This document shows positions 16,927-28,384 of a DNA stretch of 64,000 nucleotides, in pieces. The stretch comes from Rhodocyclus gracilis (GTDB lineage: Bacteria; Pseudomonadota; Gammaproteobacteria; Burkholderiales; Rhodocyclaceae), in the NCBI RefSeq assembly GCF_009617575.1, contig NZ_WIXJ01000012.1, forward strand, positions 1-64,000, given 5' to 3'. Positions within the stretch are counted from its first letter, which is position 1. Each line of letters starts with the position of its first letter. A program made the position numbers and the translations under genes. The notes under the pieces are model-generated. The model was not told where the DNA came from. It did not search any database and saw nothing but the letters and a program-made list of their open reading frames with translations.

Positions 16927-17955
16927 TCAGAAGAGGACGGCGCACAGTGCTGCCAGCGCCAGCCAGACGAGCAACCACAGCGCCAGAGCACGACGCACGA
17001 GATGCAGGGCGCGGACGATGTCCGCACCGGCCGGCGCCTGCCCCGCACCGAGTACCGGCCGCGTCTCGACATGGCCGTGATACACCGCCGCGCCGCCCAG
17101 CCGGAGTCCCAGCGCGCCGGCCCCGGCCGCCATCACCGGACCGGCATTCGGACTATCCCAGTGCGGCGCCTGCTGCCGCCAGCAACGAAGGGCGGTGGCC
17201 GTGCGCCCGCACAGCGCGTAGGCAAAGGCAACGAGACGCGCCGGCACGTAGTTGAGAGCGTCGTCCAGCCGGGCGGCGGCAAACCCGAAGGCGCCCAGTC
17301 GCGGCGTGCGATAGCCCCACATCGCATCGAGCGTATTCGCCAGACGGTAAAAGACGGCCCCGGCCCCGCCGGCCATGGCGAACCAGAAAAGCGCACCGAA
17401 GATCGCATCGGCGCCGTTTTCCAGCGTCGACTCGACACAGGCACGGGCCACGCCTTCCTCGTCCAGCTCCGCCGTCTGGCGGGAAACCAGAAAAGAGACG
17501 TGCCGACGCGCGGCCGGCAGATCGCCGGCGAGCAGATCGGCCCCCACCCGCGCCGCGTGCTCGGTGAGACTGCGCCCGCCCAGCGCCAGCGTCAGCAGCA
17601 GCACATCGCCAACGAGGCCAAGCTGCGCCGGCGCGCAGAGCCAGGCCGCCAGCGCCGCCCAGGGCAGCACGGCCAGCAGCCAGGCCACAGCGCCGGCCAG
17701 ACGCGCCGCCGGATCGGTCGCCGCCCGCCCGCCGTGCCCGTCGGCGGTAGCGCCTGCGGCCGGGTTCAGGCGCCGCTCCAGCGCATCGGCAATCGCCCCG
17801 AAGCCCACCAGCGGATGAAAGCGCGGCGGCTCGCCAAAGACGCGGTCGAGCAGCACCGCCGCGAGGCCCGCCAGCGGCAAGAGCATCGCCACCGGCAGCC
17901 AGACGACATCGATACCGGACAAAGAAGAAGGAAAGGCCGTGCTGAAAAAGGTCAT
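16927..17955 (-). CDS. cbiB: Adenosylcobinamide-phosphate synthase CbiB/CobD
   Basis: 342 residues from the ATG of MTFFSTAF (361 if an upstream ATG at 18012 is used); neither has a clear ribosome site, so the start is uncertain. A membrane protein with about five helices that attaches aminopropanol (phosphate) to cobyric acid. Family motifs: [61 protein letters not shown] and the late [13 protein letters not shown]. It starts the leftward cbiB-cobD-btuF run and is divergent from cobQ. Confidence 0.93.
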   Translation of the reverse strand: MTFFSTAFPSSLSGIDVVWLPVAMLLPLAGLAAVLLDRVFGEPPRFHPLVGFGAIADALERRLNPAAGATADGHGGRAATDPAARLAGAVAWLLAVLPWAALAAWLCAPAQLGLVGDVLLLTLALGGRSLTEHAARVGADLLAGDLPAARRHVSFLVSRQTAELDEEGVARACVESTLENGADAIFGALFWFAMAGGAGAVFYRLANTLDAMWGYRTPRLGAFGFAAARLDDALNYVPARLVAFAYALCGRTATALRCWRQQAPHWDSPNAGPVMAAGAGALGLRLGGAAVYHGHVETRPVLGAGQAPAGADIVRALHLVRRALALWLLVWLALAALCAVLF

Positions 17956-18112
17956 CGGCGAACGCAGGAAAAAGGAATGGCGTGGGAACGTGCGAAAATC
18001 AGCCGACAACACACTGCAAGAATTCGGCCGTCGCCAACCGCGCCGACAGCTATCGCCGCCGCCCGGCTCGCTGGCTCAGGCCCTCACGCTTTCCGCCATT
18101 CTACCGTCTTCG

Positions 18113-19834
<1,722 letters not shown>

Positions 19835-19897
19835 AGCGATCCGTGAAAAAACGCAACGAAACCCGGGATAAAGCGCGGCGAGCGCGCTACCTCAGGG

Positions 19898-20443
19898 CTA
19901 CTTGAGTGAAAGCGGCAAGCCAGCTGCCACCAGTGTGACGTGTTCGCAGACGGTGGCGACGCGCTGGTTCAGGCGCCCCTGCTCATCGGCGAAAACGCGC
20001 GAGACGGCGGCCATCGGCACGATGCCCCAGCCGACTTCGTTGGAGACGATGACAATGCGACCGGGCAAGGTCGGCAGCGTCTCGATCAGCGCGTCAATGG
20101 CGCCGAAGAAACGCGGGCAATCGACCGCTTCGCCCGCCTCGGCCTGCCGCGCGGCATCGCTGGCAAAAAGCTCGTTGGCGAGCCACAGGGTCAGGCAGTC
20201 GACCAGCAGGCATTTGCCCGGCGCAGCCTCGCGGCGCAGCGTACCCGCCAGATCGAGTGGCGCCTCGACCAGCCCCCAGGTCGCCGGGCGGCGCTCCTGA
20301 TGGATGGCGATGCGGCGCGCCATTTCGTCGTCGCTCGCCCGCGCCGTGGCGATGTACGTCACTGGCAGGTCGCATTCCAGCGCCCGCCGCTCGGCGAGGC
20401 GGCTTTTGCCCGAACGGGCGCCGCCGATGATCAGCTCTTTCAT
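19898..20443 (-). CDS. cobU: Adenosylcobinamide kinase / guanylyltransferase CobU
   Basis: 181 residues, the usual size. A bifunctional enzyme that phosphorylates adenosylcobinamide and adds GMP to give adenosylcobinamide-GDP. P-loop GGARSGKS at residues 7-14; His48 in IHQERRP matches the guanylylated histidine of the family; VSNEVGWGIVP (about 133-143) is the second signature. Convergent with cobQ (63 bases apart) and divergent from cobT. Its product is the substrate of CobS encoded nearby. Confidence 0.95.
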   Translation of the reverse strand: MKELIIGGARSGKSRLAERRALECDLPVTYIATARASDDEMARRIAIHQERRPATWGLVEAPLDLAGTLRREAAPGKCLLVDCLTLWLANELFASDAARQAEAGEAVDCPRFFGAIDALIETLPTLPGRIVIVSNEVGWGIVPMAAVSRVFADEQGRLNQRVATVCEHVTLVAAGLPLSLK

Positions 20444-20473
20444 GGCGCAAAGCTTAGCACGCCGTCCGCCGCG

Positions 20474-20479
20474 TATAAT
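20474..20479 (+). promoter_or_regulatory. Possible -10 element upstream of cobT
   Basis: A perfect TATAAT in GC-rich DNA, 156 bases before cobT, in the cobU-cobT divergent gap. No good -35 is seen at 16-18 bases (TTAGCA lies only 14 bases upstream). The leader after it ends in a pyrimidine-rich stretch with repeated CTCTGAC-like units. I found no B12-box, so no cobalamin riboswitch is claimed. Confidence 0.35.
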
Positions 20480-20634
20480 CGCCGCTCCCTGACGCCCACC
20501 GGCTATTTCCGGCGCGTCCGGCCGCGCGGGAAAGCGCGAGCGCCCCGCCGCGATGGCGGCCCGTCAGCCCGCTCACTGAACCTCTCTGACCTTCTCTGAC
20601 CCTCTGACTTTTTTTCGTCCTTCCAAGGTTTGCC

Positions 20635-21687
20635 ATGCCCTTCACCGTTTCCAGCATTGACGACTCGCTCGTCGCCGCCCTGCAACACAAGATCGACCGC
20701 AAGACGAAGCCGCTCGGCGCCCTTGGCCTGCTGGAAAAGCTGGCACTGCAGGTCGGCCGCATCCAGAAGACCCTGTCGCCCGAACTCGGCGAAGCGCAAA
20801 TGCTCGTTTTCGCCGCCGACCACGGCGCGGCGAAGGCCGGCGTTTCGCCCTTCCCGCAAGACGTCACCTGGCAGATGGTCGAGAATTACCTCGCTGGCGG
20901 CGCCGCCATCAACGTCTTTGCCCGGCAGAACAAGATCCGCCTGCACGTCATCGATGCTGGCGTCGCGCACGATTTCGGCGAACGCGACACCCTGATCAAC
21001 GCCAAGATCAGCCCGACGGGAACGCGCAATTACCTCGACGAACCGGCCATGAGCGCCGCCGAGCGCGACGCTGCGCTGCAAAAAGGGCGCGAGATCGCCC
21101 ACCGCGTTGCCGACAGCGGCGCACGCGTCTTTGCTTTCGGCGAAATGGGCATCGGCAACACCGCCGCCGCCGCGCTGATCACCAGCCAGCTGACAGGCAC
21201 GCCGCTGATCGACTGCATCGGCCGTGGCGCCGGTCTCGACGACCGCGGTCTGGAACACAAGCGGGCGCTGCTGCAACGGGCAGCAACGCGCGCCGCACTG
21301 CCCGCCGACGCGGCGGCCCTCGACGTCCTCGCCGAATTCGGCGGCTTCGAGATCGCCATGATCGCCGGCGCCATGATCGGTGCCGCGCAACGCGGTGGCC
21401 TGCTGCTCATCGACGGCTTCATCGTCACCGCCGCCCTGCTCGTCGCCGAGCGCATCGCACCGGCCGTGCGCGACTACTGCGTGTTCTGCCACCACTCGGC
21501 AGAACCGGGCGCGCGGGCGCAGCTGAAGGCGCTCGCCGCCGAACCGCTGATCGACCTCGGTCTGCGCCTCGGCGAAGGCACCGGTGCCGCGCTGGCGTGG
21601 CCGCTGGTGCAATCGGCGGCCGCCTTCCTCAACGAGATGGCGAGCTTCGAATCGGCCGGCATCAGCGAAAAAGAAGCGCGCGGGTGA
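20635..21687 (+). CDS. cobT: Nicotinate-nucleotide-dimethylbenzimidazole phosphoribosyltransferase CobT
   Basis: 350 residues, standard length. Transfers phosphoribose from nicotinate mononucleotide to dimethylbenzimidazole, giving alpha-ribazole phosphate. Motifs: [43 protein letters not shown] and [12 protein letters not shown]; Glu314 in the last matches the catalytic glutamate (Glu317 in Salmonella). First gene of the cobT-cobS-cobC operon; its stop overlaps the GTG of cobS. Confidence 0.96.
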   Translation: MPFTVSSIDDSLVAALQHKIDRKTKPLGALGLLEKLALQVGRIQKTLSPELGEAQMLVFAADHGAAKAGVSPFPQDVTWQMVENYLAGGAAINVFARQNKIRLHVIDAGVAHDFGERDTLINAKISPTGTRNYLDEPAMSAAERDAALQKGREIAHRVADSGARVFAFGEMGIGNTAAAALITSQLTGTPLIDCIGRGAGLDDRGLEHKRALLQRAATRAALPADAAALDVLAEFGGFEIAMIAGAMIGAAQRGGLLLIDGFIVTAALLVAERIAPAVRDYCVFCHHSAEPGARAQLKALAAEPLIDLGLRLGEGTGAALAWPLVQSAAAFLNEMASFESAGISEKEARG

Positions 21688-22511
21688 GCGAGCAGCCGGG
21701 CCGGCACGACACCGGCGAAGAACACGCCAGCGCGCCACAAACGCCGCCAGCCCGGCACTGGCTGCGGCGCGAGGGCGTCTATTTCTGTGCCGCGCTGTAC
21801 TTCTTCACGCGCTTGCCGGCGCCAGCCTGGGTCGGCCAGAACGCGCCAGCCCTGTCGCATTCGGCACGCTATTTTTCGGCCGCCGGCCTGATCGTCGGCG
21901 CCATCGGCGCAGCGGTCTTTGCGGCGGCGCATTTCGTCTGGCCGCTGACGCTCGCCGTGCTGCTGTCGATGGCCGCCACCGTCTACTTCACCGGCGCCAT
22001 CCACGAGGACGGCTGGAGCGACACCGTTGACGGCTTCGGCGGCGGCTGGAGCAAGGACAAGATCCTCGCCATCATGCGCGATTCGCGCATCGGCAGCTTC
22101 GGCGCGACGGCACTGTGCCTGATCCTGCTCTTCAAGTTCTGCGCGCTGCTCGAACTCGGCGCCGCGCTGATCCCGGCCGCGCTGATCGCCGGCCATGCCT
22201 TGTCGCGCTTTTGCACGACGCTGCTCATGGCGGTGCAGGAATACGCGCGCGAAGAAGGCAAGGCGAAAGCCGTGGTCAGCAAACTGACGCCCGGCGAACT
22301 CGTCGTCGGCGCGCTCTTCGTCCTGCCGGCGCTGGCCTTTCTGCCGCCGCTGTCGGTGCTGACGGGCCTCGTTTTCGCCCTCATCGCGACACTCTGGCTG
22401 GCGCGCCTCTACCAGCGCCAGATCGGCGGCTATACCGGCGACTGCCTGGGCGCCGTGCAACAGTTGTCGGAAGTCGCGTTTTACGGCGGATTGCTGTGCA
22501 AGTTTTCCTGA
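21684..22511 (+). CDS. cobS: Cobalamin (5'-phosphate) synthase CobS
   Basis: 275 residues from a GTG that overlaps the cobT stop (GTGA). A polytopic inner-membrane enzyme that joins adenosylcobinamide-GDP and alpha-ribazole (phosphate). The signature [17 protein letters not shown] (about residues 105-121) with the metal-binding Asp/Glu cluster is intact, followed by [14 protein letters not shown]; five or so further hydrophobic helices follow. An N-terminal ~28-residue polar extension precedes the usual family start. Overlaps cobC by 16 bases. Confidence 0.94.
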   Translation: MSEQPGRHDTGEEHASAPQTPPARHWLRREGVYFCAALYFFTRLPAPAWVGQNAPALSHSARYFSAAGLIVGAIGAAVFAAAHFVWPLTLAVLLSMAATVYFTGAIHEDGWSDTVDGFGGGWSKDKILAIMRDSRIGSFGATALCLILLFKFCALLELGAALIPAALIAGHALSRFCTTLLMAVQEYAREEGKAKAVVSKLTPGELVVGALFVLPALAFLPPLSVLTGLVFALIATLWLARLYQRQIGGYTGDCLGAVQQLSEVAFYGGLLCKFS

Positions 22512-23185
22512 TCCGCCACGCGCGACCGCTGATCGCGCCGGGGGTCTGCTACGGCCGGCTGGACGTGGCAGCCGATGCAGCCGAGAGCGTCGCCGCCGCA
22601 GAGCGACTCGCGCCCAGGCTGATGGCGGAGGCGACCCAAACGAACTCGGCCGGCGGTATCAGCCTCATCTGCAGCCCGGCGCAACGCTGCCAGCTTCTCG
22701 CCGGAACACTCGCCCGCCAACTCGGAACAACGGCGCACGCCGACGAACGCCTGCTGGAAAAGAGCTTCGGCGCCTGGGAAGGGCAAGCCTGGAACGCGAT
22801 CGAGCTGTCCCAGATCGACGCCTGGGCCGCCGATATGGAACACTTCGTCCCGCCCGCCCGCGCCAACGTCGCCCCCGCCGACGCGAACGACGCGGCGCTC
22901 CTGCGCCTCTCGGCCGAGGGATCGAACAGCACCTTCACTGGCGAATCGGTCGCCATGCTGCGCCAGCGCGCTATCGCCTGTGTCAGCGAATGGCAGGCGC
23001 GCACGGCAGCGCAAGGACGGAGCGCTCTGGCCGTCGTCACGCACGCCGGCGTCATCCGCGTGCTGCTCGGGCACTGGCTGGGTCTGCCCGTCGCCGACTG
23101 GAGCACGCTCACGCTCGACTTCGGCCGCGCAACGCGCGTCGATTTCGCCGGCAAAGACGCCGTACTGCACACGCTGAACGGCTAA
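22496..23185 (+). CDS. cobC: Alpha-ribazole phosphatase (histidine phosphatase family)
   Basis: 229 residues from a GTG that overlaps the end of cobS. Branch-1 histidine phosphatase: the catalytic IRHARP motif is at residues 6-11 (His8), with a family glutamate-containing ERLLEKSFGAWEG segment and the second histidine in VVTHAGVIRVLLG. It removes the 5' phosphate from alpha-ribazole phosphate (or cobalamin phosphate). Slightly longer than the ~200-residue family members owing to loops around residues 50-60 and 120-140. The assignment rests on operon context; other histidine phosphatases look alike. Confidence 0.85.
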   Translation: MQVFLIRHARPLIAPGVCYGRLDVAADAAESVAAAERLAPRLMAEATQTNSAGGISLICSPAQRCQLLAGTLARQLGTTAHADERLLEKSFGAWEGQAWNAIELSQIDAWAADMEHFVPPARANVAPADANDAALLRLSAEGSNSTFTGESVAMLRQRAIACVSEWQARTAAQGRSALAVVTHAGVIRVLLGHWLGLPVADWSTLTLDFGRATRVDFAGKDAVLHTLNG

Positions 23186-23195
23186 AATCGCAGCC

Positions 23196-24338
23196 ATGGT
23201 CAAAGATCCCGTTCCGCTTGGCGACGTCCGCCGCGCCCTGATTATCAAACTGCGTCATCACGGCGACGTGCTGCTCGCCGCGCCGGTGTTTTCGGTACTC
23301 AAAGCGCACGCGCCGCACATCGCCATCGACGCTCTGGTCTACGCCGACACCGCCGCCATGCTGACCCTGCATCCGGCCATCGACCGCGTACACACCATCG
23401 ATCGTCAGTGGAAAAAACTCGGCCCGCTGGCGCAGGCGCAGGCGGAATGGCAGCTGCTGCAAACGCTGCGCGGACAGCACTACGACCTTGTCATCCACCT
23501 CACCGAACATCCCCGCGGCGCATGGCTCGCCCGCCTGACCGGCGCCCGCTGGGCCGTCGCCCCCGAGGTGCGTGGACGCGGGCGCTTCTGGCGTTCGGCC
23601 TTCACGCACTTCGTCGGCGCACCTCGGAACGCGCTGCGCCACACCGTCGAGCGCAATCTCGACGCGCTGCGCCGTATCGGCGTCTACCCGTCGCCCGCCG
23701 AACGCCGCGTCAGCCTCGTCCCCGGCGTCGACGCCGAGGCACGCGTCGCCGCCCTGCTCGCCGCGCACGGCATCGCTGCGACGACGGCGACCGACTCCGA
23801 CCATGGGTTTGTCCTCGTGCACCCGGCGTCGCGCTGGCACTTCAAGTGCTGGCCGGCCGCAAAAATGGCGGCGTTGATCAACGCGCTGCACGCCGCCGGG
23901 CAACGCGTCGTCCTCTCCGCCGCCCCCGATGCCGCCGAGCGCGCGATGATCGAGGCCATTCAGGCGCAGCTGCCATCGCCGGCGATCAGCCTCGCCGGAC
24001 AACTGTCGCTCAAGGAACTCGCCGCACTGGCCGCCCGCGCCAAACTTTTCATCGGCGTCGATTCGGCGCCGATGCACATCGCCGCCGCCATGGGAACGCC
24101 CTGCGTCGCCCTCTTCGGCCCCTCCGGCGACCGCGAATGGGGACCGTGGCAGGCGCCGGCGGACGATGCGCCCGATAGCAGCGCCACGCCGCGCCGACAC
24201 CGCATCGTCAGCAGCGACACACACCCCTGCCGGCCCTGCGGGATTGATGGGTGCGGAGGAAGCAAGGAAAGCGACTGCCTCGCCGCCCTGCCGGTCGCGC
24301 GCGTACGCGCTGCCGTTACCGAGCTTCTCGGCGTATGA
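23196..24338 (+). CDS. rfaQ: Lipopolysaccharide heptosyltransferase III-like protein (GT9)
   Basis: 380 residues. GT-B fold, GT9 family: opening LIIKLRHHGDVLLAAPVFSVLK, LVHPASRWHFKCWP in the middle and the acceptor/nucleotide loop FIGVDSAPMHIAAAMGTPCVALFGPSG. The C-terminal cysteine motif CRPCGIDGCGGSKESDCL is typical of the RfaQ subgroup, which adds a side heptose to the LPS inner core. It opens the LPS cluster ten bases after cobC and overlaps the next gene as ATGA. Confidence 0.88.
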   Translation: MVKDPVPLGDVRRALIIKLRHHGDVLLAAPVFSVLKAHAPHIAIDALVYADTAAMLTLHPAIDRVHTIDRQWKKLGPLAQAQAEWQLLQTLRGQHYDLVIHLTEHPRGAWLARLTGARWAVAPEVRGRGRFWRSAFTHFVGAPRNALRHTVERNLDALRRIGVYPSPAERRVSLVPGVDAEARVAALLAAHGIAATTATDSDHGFVLVHPASRWHFKCWPAAKMAALINALHAAGQRVVLSAAPDAAERAMIEAIQAQLPSPAISLAGQLSLKELAALAARAKLFIGVDSAPMHIAAAMGTPCVALFGPSGDREWGPWQAPADDAPDSSATPRRHRIVSSDTHPCRPCGIDGCGGSKESDCLAALPVARVRAAVTELLGV

Positions 24339-25465
24339 AGATCGCCGTCATCCGCCAACGCTACAACCCCTTTGGCGGCGCCGAACGCTTCGTCGAGCGG
24401 GCGCTCGGCGCACTGGCGCAGGAAGGCGCCGAGGTGTCGCTGATCACCCGTAGCTGGCAGGGGGCCGAGTTACGCGAGGGCTTCCACACCCTGATCTGCG
24501 ACCCGCCGGCCAAAGGCCGCGTCGCCCGCGACCGCAGCTTTGCCCAATGCGCGCAGACGGCGATGGCCGAAGGGGGCTTCGATATCACGCAGGCGCACGA
24601 GCGCATTCCGGGCTGCATGATCTTTCGCGCCGGCGACGGCGTCCACGCTGCCTGGCTCGACCGGCTGCGTCGCGTTCGCGGCCCGCTCGGACGGTTGGGG
24701 CTGTCGCTCAACCCCTACCACCGCTACGTTCTGGCGGCTGAACGGGCGATGTTCGCACACCCGAATCTGCGGGCCGTGATCTGCAACTCACGCATGGTGC
24801 GCGACGAGATCATCCACTACTACAGCGTCGCCGAAGAGAAACTGCACGTCATCTACAACGGCGTCGACCTCGACACCTTTCACCCCGACCTCGCTACCCG
24901 GCACCGGCACACCGTACGCGCCGCGCACGGAATCGATGATGACGCCCATGTCTTTCTCTTTGTCGGCAGCGGCTTTGAGCGAAAGGGCGTGCCGCAGCTA
25001 CTGGCCGCCTTTGCTCGCCTGGGCGCAGCAAACGCCCGTCTCATCATCGTGGGCGCCGACCGCAAACTCGACGCCATGCGGCGGCTGGCGAGCCAACTGG
25101 GAATCGCCGACCGTACCCTGTTCACCGGGCCGCTACAAGATGTGAAACCCTGGTACGGCGCCGCCGACACCTTTGTTTTGCCAACCCTCTACGACCCCTG
25201 CCCAAACGCCGCGCTGGAGGCTCTCGCCTGTGGACTGCCGATCATCACGTCGACGGCGTGCGGGGCGGCGGAGTTTGTGGGTGAAGCCGCCACGGGATCG
25301 GTCGTTGTCGCCGAAGATATCTCAGGACTTAGCTGCGCCTTGCAGCATCATTGCACGACAGTCGAACCTTTCAGGCGTGAAGCGGCGCGATCCGCTGTCT
25401 CACAACTTTCTTTGGCTGCGATGGCGCAACAGTTGTTGGAGCTCTATCACGAACTCAACGGCTAA
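24335..25465 (+). CDS. GT4 glycosyltransferase, WaaG/RfaG-like
   Basis: 376 residues, start overlapping the previous stop (ATGA). The opening RQRYNPFGGAERFVERAL and the LITRSWQG segment resemble WaaG (LPS core glucosyltransferase I). Later GT4 motifs are YNGVDLDTFHP, FVGSGFERKGV and the E-x7-E stretch in the nucleotide site (CPNAALEALACGLPII). It probably adds the first hexose onto the heptose core on the cytoplasmic face of the inner membrane. The donor sugar is not readable. GC content begins to fall near its 3' end. Confidence 0.8.
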   Translation: MKIAVIRQRYNPFGGAERFVERALGALAQEGAEVSLITRSWQGAELREGFHTLICDPPAKGRVARDRSFAQCAQTAMAEGGFDITQAHERIPGCMIFRAGDGVHAAWLDRLRRVRGPLGRLGLSLNPYHRYVLAAERAMFAHPNLRAVICNSRMVRDEIIHYYSVAEEKLHVIYNGVDLDTFHPDLATRHRHTVRAAHGIDDDAHVFLFVGSGFERKGVPQLLAAFARLGAANARLIIVGADRKLDAMRRLASQLGIADRTLFTGPLQDVKPWYGAADTFVLPTLYDPCPNAALEALACGLPIITSTACGAAEFVGEAATGSVVVAEDISGLSCALQHHCTTVEPFRREAARSAVSQLSLAAMAQQLLELYHELNG

Positions 25466-25543
25466 ATCACCTGTACCCAGCCGCACCATTCTGGCGTCTT
25501 GAGCGTCGACATCGCCGCACGCCGATCACCTCCTCCCGAACCG

Positions 25544-27316
25544 ATGACCACCATTTCGCCCACTCAGCTTTCCAGCAAGCAACTCTATCTGCGCTTGCTG
25601 ACTTATGTCCGTCCATACTGGTTGGCTTTCGTCGTCGCCATTGGTTGCATGGGACTGTCTTCGGTCGTCGAACCGATTTTCCCTGCCATGATGAAGGGGC
25701 TTCTCGATAACGGATTCGCGCAGCATGCGGCAAGTAATGACTGGCTTCTCTATCCATTGGCAATAGTCGGCATTTTTGTCGCCCGCGCAATTCTTAGCTT
25801 CATTGGCGATTACGCCATGAGCTGGGTATCCAACCATGTCGTTGCCAATCTCCGGCAAGCCATGTTCGAGCGTATCGTCCAGTTGCCCACCGGTTACTTC
25901 ACGGCCAATACATCCGGACGTCTGATGTCACGAGTTGCCTATGACGTGGGAGGGGTTGCCGGAGCAGCCACGGGCGCGATCACGACACTCGTCAAGGACA
26001 GTCTTTCTGTCATCGGCTTGTTGGCGTGGCTGTTTTACCTGAACTGGAAATTGACCTTGGTCGCTGTCGCCATGGTTCCCTTTATCGCACTGGCAGTACG
26101 AGTTTTCAGCAGACGTCTGCGCCAGATTTCCAGGGGAATTCAGCAGTCACAAGGCGCAATCACCGAAGTACTGCAAGAAGCCATTGAGGGCCACAAAGTA
26201 GTCAAGGTTTTTGGTGGCCAAGATTTTGAAGTACGTCGCTTCGCAGACGTTGTTCAGAAGCAGCGAAGACTCAATATGCGCGGCACTATTGCTGCGGCCG
26301 CACAAGGGCCAATTGTGCAGTTCTTCGCCGCCATTGCACTCGCGACGATCATGGGCGTCGCACTGAAGCAAGCAAGCAGCGAACAGACGACCGTTGGCGA
26401 TTTCGTCTCTTTCATTACGGCAATGCTGATGCTTCTTGCGCCTCTGAAGCGGCTGACGGACGTCAACACCCCCATCCAGCGGGGCTTGGCCGCCGCCGAA
26501 AGTGTCTTTGAAGTGATCGACCAATCTCGCGAACCCGACAGCGGCACTCGCCTGCTGGAGCGTGCCGATGGATTAATCGAATTCGACTCGGTAACTTTTA
26601 GCTACCCAACAGCAGAACATCCCGCTCTCGAAAACGTCTCTTTTTCCGTGAGCCCAGGAGAATGTATTGCGCTAGTTGGACAATCTGGCGGCGGCAAGAC
26701 GACAATTGCCAACCTGCTCCCTCGATTTTATCTTGCGAATTCAGGCGCAATACGCATTGACAACATTCCCATTCAGGATATACGACTGAGCGATTTACGC
26801 AAAAATATCGCCTTCGTCAGCCAAGACGTTGTCCTGTTCAATGATACGGTCGCTGCAAATATCGCATACGGATTGATGCGCGATGCATCCCGCGAAGAAA
26901 TCATCGCGGCAGCGACGGCCGCGCATGCGCTGGAATTCATTGAGGCAATGCCCGACGGCTTCTCGACGATGATTGGCGAAAAGGGAGTCAAGCTGTCGGG
27001 TGGGCAGCGTCAGCGCTTGGCTATTGCCCGCGCATTGCTTAAAGACGCCCCCATACTGGTGCTCGATGAGGCGACATCGGCCCTGGATACCGAATCGGAG
27101 CGCATGGTGCAGCATGCACTGGACAACCTCATGCAAAGCCGCACGACGCTTGTGATCGCGCATCGCCTGTCGACAATTGAAAACGCCGATCGGATCATCG
27201 TGCTAAACAAAGGGAAAGTCGTCGAATCGGGCACCCACGCAGAACTGCTGGCACGTGACGGAGCTTATGCAACCCTTTACAGGATTCAGTACACCCTGGG
27301 CAACGGCGATTCCTGA
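25544..27316 (+). CDS. msbA: Lipid A ABC flippase MsbA
   Basis: 590 residues from the ATG of MTTISPTQL; a TTG 15 codons upstream is also open and neither has a clear ribosome site. Half-transporter with six membrane helices in the first ~320 residues, then the nucleotide domain: Walker A GQSGGGKTT (residues 379-387), signature LSGGQ (484-488), Walker B with D508/E509 (VLDEATSALD). It flips lipid A-core across the inner membrane. Its position among LPS glycosyltransferases supports MsbA over other exporters. Base composition is clearly lower in GC than the genes before 25 kb. Confidence 0.9.
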   Translation: MTTISPTQLSSKQLYLRLLTYVRPYWLAFVVAIGCMGLSSVVEPIFPAMMKGLLDNGFAQHAASNDWLLYPLAIVGIFVARAILSFIGDYAMSWVSNHVVANLRQAMFERIVQLPTGYFTANTSGRLMSRVAYDVGGVAGAATGAITTLVKDSLSVIGLLAWLFYLNWKLTLVAVAMVPFIALAVRVFSRRLRQISRGIQQSQGAITEVLQEAIEGHKVVKVFGGQDFEVRRFADVVQKQRRLNMRGTIAAAAQGPIVQFFAAIALATIMGVALKQASSEQTTVGDFVSFITAMLMLLAPLKRLTDVNTPIQRGLAAAESVFEVIDQSREPDSGTRLLERADGLIEFDSVTFSYPTAEHPALENVSFSVSPGECIALVGQSGGGKTTIANLLPRFYLANSGAIRIDNIPIQDIRLSDLRKNIAFVSQDVVLFNDTVAANIAYGLMRDASREEIIAAATAAHALEFIEAMPDGFSTMIGEKGVKLSGGQRQRLAIARALLKDAPILVLDEATSALDTESERMVQHALDNLMQSRTTLVIAHRLSTIENADRIIVLNKGKVVESGTHAELLARDGAYATLYRIQYTLGNGDS

Positions 27317-27334
27317 TTGGGAATTTTAATAAAA

Positions 27335-28363
27335 ATGCGCGGAACAATTGAGTCAATCCTCGTCATTATCGTTGCACGCATTGGCGACACTTTATTGACG
27401 ACACCGGTATTTAAAGCAATTAAAAGTCGCTATCCAAATGCGCAGCTGACGGTTCTCGCCCACCCCAAGCGAATGGAGGTACTCAGCAACCTTGCCTACA
27501 TCGATCGTCTTGATTCAATCACAAAGCGATCAGCGCCATGGCGAGGCTGGTTTTCACGCAAAAAATTTGATTTGGCGATCGTTTTCGGGGCAGAGCCGGA
27601 GCTTATTTCTTATGCGCAAAGAACATCAACGAAAGTTGCAGCTTTCAGGCGTGAGGGAATGACTGAAAATCCTCGCTTGTTAAAAGTGGCACTTCCCCAT
27701 GGAGCCATCCACGCCGTCCGAGAACGATTGCTTCTAACGACGGCACTCGATATTCAAGCCAATGATCTGAAACTCGACTATATCGTTTCGCCAGAAGAAA
27801 AAGCAGTTGCGCGCAAATGGTTAGATGAACAAGGAATCGCTACAGCGCATCCATTAATTGGGCTACAGACTCTTAGTTTTCCGACAAAGTCACACAGAAA
27901 CTGGCCACTCAGCCATTTCTCGGAACTTATTCAGCTGACTATTGATAAATACCCGACCGCCCGTTTTGTCATACTAGGCGATGAAGCGTCGCGAATCCAC
28001 GCCAAGGGCCTCGCCGAGCACTTCCCTGTAGCTGTCTCAATTGCCGCTGGAACAATGTCGCTGCGACACAGTGCCGCACTGATGTCCTGCCTTGATATGT
28101 ATGTTGGTGTCGACACGGGTCCGACCCATATCGCAGGTGCACTCGGCATTCCAATGGTCAGTATGTATCACTGCGCTTATCCCGGACGATATTTAGCGCC
28201 GCTCGATAACCCGTTATGCGCAGTGATCGAGCACCCACTCACTGGCACAACTGTCGATATCGCGGCGTCGATGGCCGATATATCCGTGGCCTCCGTATGG
28301 AACGCACTCGACACTCTTCTTTGCTCCACGGCAGATATCGATGACCCGCGCACTCACACCTAA
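27335..28363 (+). CDS. GT9 glycosyltransferase (heptosyltransferase-like)
   Basis: 342 residues from ATG (a TTG immediately after the msbA stop would give 348). The GT9 start is IIVARIGDTLLTTPVFKAIKSRYP; the nucleotide-binding region is MYVGVDTGPTHIAGALGIPMVSMY. It lacks the RfaQ cysteine motif, so it is a different subgroup from the gene at 23.2 kb and may add heptose or another sugar in the core. No membrane segment. AT-richer than the flanking housekeeping DNA. Exact linkage unknown. Confidence 0.82.
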   Translation: MRGTIESILVIIVARIGDTLLTTPVFKAIKSRYPNAQLTVLAHPKRMEVLSNLAYIDRLDSITKRSAPWRGWFSRKKFDLAIVFGAEPELISYAQRTSTKVAAFRREGMTENPRLLKVALPHGAIHAVRERLLLTTALDIQANDLKLDYIVSPEEKAVARKWLDEQGIATAHPLIGLQTLSFPTKSHRNWPLSHFSELIQLTIDKYPTARFVILGDEASRIHAKGLAEHFPVAVSIAAGTMSLRHSAALMSCLDMYVGVDTGPTHIAGALGIPMVSMYHCAYPGRYLAPLDNPLCAVIEHPLTGTTVDIAASMADISVASVWNALDTLLCSTADIDDPRTHT

Positions 28364-28384
28364 AAAATCGAGGGAACGGTTTCG

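Noticed and set aside
17002-18112. Long plus-strand open frame before cobQ
   Set aside because: Antisense to cbiB, basic and glutamine-rich, no recognisable motif.
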